Source of the DNA: Balanoglossus misakiensis
Lineage: Eukaryota; Hemichordata
NCBI GenBank assembly: GCA_040954595.2
Contig: CM082583.2
Location: forward strand, 5,518,001-5,582,000
DNA: 64,000 nucleotides
Direction of reading: 5' to 3'
The translations under genes and the position numbers were made by a program. How positions within the stretch are numbered: position 1 is the first letter of the stretch; each line of letters begins with the position of its first letter. Below the pieces are notes generated by a model. That model saw nothing but the letters and a program-made list of their open reading frames with translations, was not told the DNA's origin and did no database searches. This document shows positions 59,401 through 64,000 of the stretch, piece by piece.

Positions 59401-62400
59401 GCAGCCTGCAGCTGTTGAAATTTGAAGACGAAGAAGGGCAGCAGGTGTTCTGGCACTCCAGCGCTCACATGTTGGGGGAGGCCATGGAGAGACATTATGG
59501 TGGATGCCTGTGCTACGGTCCACCCATTGACACTGGCTTCTTCTACGACATGTTTTTGGAAGGAAGGTAGGTTTGGAATGGTGTACATTCATAAATGTCT
59601 GGTCCTTCTCTACAAAAAGAAAGTAGACTTAACTTGGAAAACAGCCTTGGATAGTGGGTTACATTTGTCTGGAGCTTGTGAGTGCGCCCTCTATGTTCAC
59701 AGATGATAATAAATAATTGTCGTTTCACTTGGTTTTTGCAGTACATCACTACTATTTGCATCGTCTCTAAAATAGCAGTCAGTCTCGCTGTATGGCCCAC
59801 ACAAATAAAGTAACATAGTTTAAGGTTTACTGTCGACTGTGTTATTTTGTACATTTGTTTCCAGACAAGTTTCAAGTAACGACTTCCCGTCCCTGATGCA
59901 AATCGTCAAGAAAATTCAGAAGGACAAGCAGCCCTTTGAGAGACTGGTCATGAAGAAGGAAGATTTGCTGAAGATGTTCGAAGTAGGTCTCGCCAGTACG
60001 ACTGCCTTTCTGACTACCACCGATATTGGGCTGGTCAGAGTGATGAGCGTTGTGTTCTGTTTATACATGTGATGCGATCACTCCCAGTCTTGTGAATACT
60101 GTTCCTGTGTCATCAGGAAGTGCATAGGGTTGGACCACAGGTGGGGTGGTTACAGAAATGTACGGTCAGTCCCACCAAATAATGTGTGGACGACATTTGT
60201 CGGTTAACAGTTGCGTAGCAGTGTGTCAAATTTGGAAGCGGTAAATTAAACATGCTGAGTTCAATTGTATCTGTTTGCCTTCACAGTACAATCAGTTCAA
60301 AGTGAGAATTCTCAACGAGAAAATCACCACTCCGTCTACCACTGTGTACAGGTAAGGGTTAATGCATTTTACGGTTCTTATGTTAATGAGTAGTGATTTA
60401 CCGTACAGATTTGAATTCTGACCGTTGTTTATTTGACCAACTAGATGTGGACCCCTAATTGATCTCTGTCGTGGACCCCATGTGAGACATACTGGTAAAG
60501 TCAAGGCCGTAGACATTGTCAAGGTAAGTTGGGCTGAACTCTTTAGGGAATGTGGATTTAAACTTTGGGCTCTTATCAAGGAAGAGTTGGAATGTCAAAG
60601 AAAAAATATCTACAATAAGTGTCGTGCATATCCATGAACCATAGAAACAATGGGTTTGGACACCATGGTAAAAACAAATTCAGTGACCTTCTTGCTGTCT
60701 CTTTTCGCCCAGAACTCCGCCACGTACTGGGAAGGCAAGGCAGAGGCCGAGTCCCTGCAGAGAATCTACGGCATCTCATTCCCGGACACCAAGCAATTGA
60801 AAGAATGGAAGCATTTCCAGGAGGAGGCGGCCAAGAGAGACCACCGGAAGTTGGGAAGGGATCACGAGTTGTTCTTCTTCCATGAACTCAGCCCCGGCAG
60901 CTGTTTCTTCCATCCCAAAGGAGCACACATCTATAACACTCTTATAGAATTCATGAAGGTGAGCGAAATGGGCAGTCACTTTTGTACCAGAGAGTCTGTT
61001 CCTAGCTTTCATTGGATGCGTGTTCGGTAATATTAATACCAGCAATCGTTTTAGCCTAATTAGTGCGTGCAATTTGAATTGGTCACCCAAAACCCATGTC
61101 CCAAAAGAACAGTCTGTTGCTATCTAGTAGTTACCAGTTGTATGTGGAGCTGTTGTTCGTAAAGCTGGTTTCGAGTTCTTAAAATATGCAGCTTTCATAT
61201 ATCTGTTGTACACCTGTTTGAAGGGAGAATTGATAAAAGTGTCATATTGAAAAACAACCATACATAATATGCGTCCACTGCATATTGCCCGGAAATGTGA
61301 CCTTTTTTGTGTGTGTGTTTGTTTTCCCAACAGTCGGAATACAGGAAGCGCAACTTTCAGGAAGTGATTTCACCAAACATATACAACAGCAAACTGTGGG
61401 AAACTTCGGGGCACTGGCAACATTATTCGGTAAGTGTGCTGTGAACGTCTACAGAAGAGAACCAGTATTTCATCAGAAACGTTTTGTGGTGTTTCAGGAA
61501 AACACTGTATGGAAATACCAGGTGTAATCATGTTGTGGGTATAGTCGTTATGATGTTGTCAGTTGCAGCGGACTTTTATCCAACGATTCCATTTGTACGC
61601 CGATTTGAATCCTGATGTTTAATGGCTAATGGTTTGCGTCTTGTTTTTCAATCAGGAGAACATGTTTTCCTTTGATTCTGAGAAAGAAAAGTTTGCACTC
61701 AAGCCGATGAACTGTCCTGGCCACTGGTGAGTACATCTTTACAACAATAGACGAAAACCCAGAGAATGGGACGAAGAAATTAGCCTGATCACTTGGCATG
61801 ACAACAAACCACAGAAAAAAGTGCTAGTGTCCCAGCTGTGAAGATATTACCTCTATACTGTATACTTATACATGTAACTTACAGACATGCACCTATACCT
61901 GTTTTTCACCAATTACCCATGTTTTTTTGACTCTTAGCTTGATATTTGACCACCGGCCACGATCTTGGAGAGAGTTGCCCTACCGCATGGCCGACTTTGG
62001 CGTTCTCCACCGAAACGAGCTGTCGGGGGCACTCACTGGTCTTGTCAGGGTGCGCCGATTCCAACAAGACGACGCTCACATCTTTTGCAGATCTGATCAG
62101 GCAAGTGTCGCCAGCTTGTCGTGTTTGAGCTGTCATGACGTTGGCTTAAGATAAAATGAATATCTTTCTGTTTATTTATTTACAGCATTGCTTTTACACA
62201 ATGCTGTTCTGTGGGTACTGACTGTAAAAAGGGTTATTTTCGCGACAGGAAATTTCGCGATATCGAAATAGGCAACTGTTAAGCAAGGATTAATTTTCGC
62301 ATACTCGAATTTCTCTGCATCGGTATCTCTGGAAAAAAATTACACAACTTTTTATTTTCCCCTTTTTTTTTTACTCTCGCAATTTCGCAAAAATTTATTG

Positions 62401-64000
62401 CTCGCAAAAATAACCTGTTTTACAGTTGCATGAAACCTTTAAATGTCATGTTGGTGTTTTTCTGCTCATTTCTGCAGATTGCTGAAGAGATGGCCGGATG
62501 TCTGGATTTCCTCAAGAGCGTCTACGACACCTTTGGCTTCAATTTCACTCTGAATCTGTCGACCAGGCCCGAGAAGTTCCTTGGAGAAGCTTCCGTCTGG
62601 GATCATGCTGAAAAGGTGAGGGCGCTGTCACGATTTTTCTCCCCGTGAAGTTTAGCCGCACAATTCTCTTGACCTTAAATAGGTTTTGGCTACCTAGGTG
62701 TGTGATAAAAATCTCACATGGTCGACACAATTTCAAGATGGCCGATTTTTGCCATGTTCAAGGAATAGGAGTTCATAAGCTAAAGTGATGATGGGTCATT
62801 CTGAAACTTTTTAACAGAAAAAATAACAAAATTTGAAAAAAGTTTAATGTGGTAACTACAAAGACAGACATGTTTGACCAAAGGAAGTCATGAAATACAG
62901 TAAACATATCATTTCTTCTATCTCTTACTAATTTGAAGTTTCCACAGTAGGTGTTTTTAAGCTCATTGAAAGTTGTAATTTTTTTGATCAACAGCAACTG
63001 CAAGAGAGTCTGAACAACTTTGGGATGCCATGGAAACTGAACCCAGGTGATGGAGCATTTTATGGTCCAAAGGTAATCACGACATCAACTTTTTGTGATA
63101 TTTAATCATTTTCTTTATCCTCTGACTATTTCATTGAAACTGTGCGAGGTTTGAATGTACATTTATTTTAAATGATGTGTTTTCTTTCCAGATCGACATT
63201 ATCATTTTGGATGCTCTAAGACGAGCTCATCAATGTGCTACCATACAGCTCGATTTCCAACTTCCCGAGAGATTCAACCTCACTTATGTCAGGTAACAGA
63301 AATATACCTTTATGTACTAACATTAGTTTAACAATGGCTGGCCAAACTTAACTCTTATGACTGCATGGGAATAACTTGAATTGCTGATTTTGAATTGAAT
63401 TGTTTGATTCAAGTAAGTTCTATAAAAGTTGATGTAATGTTCTTATCTGTACAGTCCTGACGGTACAGAGAAACGACCTGTGATGATTCACAGAGCAATC
63501 CTGGGATCCGTGGAGAGAATGATAGCCATTCTGACGGAAAACTACGGTGGCAAATGGTGAGTAAACAAAACACAAACACGCAGGTGTCGTGAGAAGAGTA
63601 CACATAACACAAACATACGTACGAACAGTTGATTTTGGCCAATCACAGCTATCAGTATGTAACTACATGTATGTGCAAGTATGATGGGTTTTTTTGTAAT
63701 GCAAATTTCCAGCACAGTTTTTCATTGACACTGTTTCACCTACCATGGTTTATTTTCAGTATAATTTGTTATACCTGACATGATCTTTGAAATCATCAAC
63801 AATGGACATTTATTTCAGAAGTTCTGAAAATAACATGGGTGCAATTTCGTCAAACATTTGATGTCGTTTAATACTTAATGTTGTCAGGCCGTTCTGGTTG
63901 TCACCGCGTCAGGCCATGATAGTCCCTGTTGGTCCAAACGTCTACGATTATGCACAGGAAGTTAGGACTCTGATCTTCGAAGCTGGTTTCCTGTGTGATG
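56484..64000 (+). CDS. TARS1: Threonyl-tRNA synthetase, cytosolic type (3' end outside window)
   Basis: Exons: 56484-56543 (first exon, tentative), 58170-58253, 58521-58602, 59131-59230, 59321-59566, 59865-59982, 60287-60351, 60445-60523, 60713-60958, 61334-61429, 61656-61726, 61938-62100, 62478-62615, 62995-63072, 63192-63292, 63455-63556, 63888-64000 onward. About 647 residues are present; roughly 75 more are expected. The enzyme charges tRNA-Thr. Domains: basic [14 protein letters not shown]-terminus, TGS domain ([20 protein letters not shown]), editing domain with [11 protein letters not shown], then the class II core with [18 protein letters not shown] and [12 protein letters not shown], which carry the zinc ligands Cys, His and His, and the start of the anticodon-binding domain ([11 protein letters not shown]). 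The exon ending at 62100 uses a GC donor (CAG/GCAAGT). The first exon also would need a GC donor; an alternative first exon lies at 57932-58006. Confidence 0.93.
57661..57672. repeat. Poly-G tract
   Basis: Run of 12 G bases in the first TARS intron. Confidence 0.9.
57932..58006 (+). other. Alternative first coding exon of TARS
   Basis: An ATG opens 25 codons ([20 protein letters not shown], then SSEEM) ending at a good GT donor in the correct phase for the exon at 58170. An in-frame TAA lies two codons upstream of the ATG, so this can only be a start exon. It may be the main start, or one of two alternative N-termini. Confidence 0.5.
58649..58961. mobile_element. Foldback element: long hairpin plus adjoining inverted repeat in a TARS intron
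   Basis: 58649-58791 is a near-perfect hairpin with about 65-base arms (left arm begins GCAATAAAACGCCCCCAGCC; loop near 58714-58725). It abuts a second inverted pair: 58791-58814 (TATTATATTATGCCAGTATA..) and 58938-58961, with one mismatch over 24. Together they look like one palindromic transposon. A diverged copy of the hairpin arm is at 37709-37783. Confidence 0.75.
62221..62426. mobile_element. Small MITE-like element in the GC-AG intron of TARS
   Basis: Ends ACTGTAAAAAGGGTTATTTT and, inverted, ATAACCTGTTTTACAGT are about 25-bp imperfect inverted repeats; the interior has several TTCGCGA, TTTCGC and TCGCAAAAAT words. 206 bp. No clear target duplication. Confidence 0.55.

Overview
The window is nuclear DNA from an animal. 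Every gene is split by GT-AG introns (plus two candidate GC-AG introns), there are AATAAA poly(A) signals, and all ten protein-coding genes match metazoan families. The protein divergence from vertebrates, compact introns, abundant ACATGTA words and many short foldback repeats suggest an invertebrate deuterostome such as a lancelet or acorn worm. That assignment is inference, because no species marker is visible. No prokaryotic features, CRISPR arrays, tRNA or rRNA genes were seen.

Layout from left to right: the 3' end of an SHC adaptor gene (+, 1762-3502; its PTB part lies before the window); ZCCHC9 (-, 7419-8848); AGGF1 (+, 9999-14913); a large C2H2 zinc-finger gene of no recognised family with two coding tandem-repeat arrays (-, 15934-21465); PPCDC of coenzyme A synthesis (-, 22034-23542); F-box gene FBXO33 (+, 24882-26960); a 9-kb gene-free stretch; lysosomal glucosylceramidase GBA (-, 36115-41622); branched-DNA nuclease ANKLE1 (+, 42035-47600); RNA polymerase II CTD-binding RPRD2 (+, 48990-54749); and threonyl-tRNA synthetase TARS (+, 56484 to past the window end).

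The genes do not form one pathway. Their arrangement is informative: three divergent pairs probably share promoter regions (ZCCHC9/AGGF1, PPCDC/FBXO33, GBA/ANKLE1), and SHC and ZCCHC9 converge tail to tail. In human, SHC1, GBA1 and RPRD2 all lie on 1q21-22 and AGGF1 and ZCCHC9 on 5q, so the window may preserve an old linkage block.

The least ordinary items are these: a 23-unit, 25-residue repeat in the zinc-finger protein that seems to have grown out of a finger tail; six SUMO-interaction-like PDT(V/L)IL motifs in ANKLE1; a Mutator-like miniature transposon with 131-bp terminal repeats and a 9-bp target duplication in an ANKLE1 intron; a second terminal-inverted-repeat element in a GBA intron; and loss of one zinc ligand in ZCCHC9. 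Exon borders were read by eye from splice signals, phase continuity and remembered family resemblance; no alignment or transcript was available.
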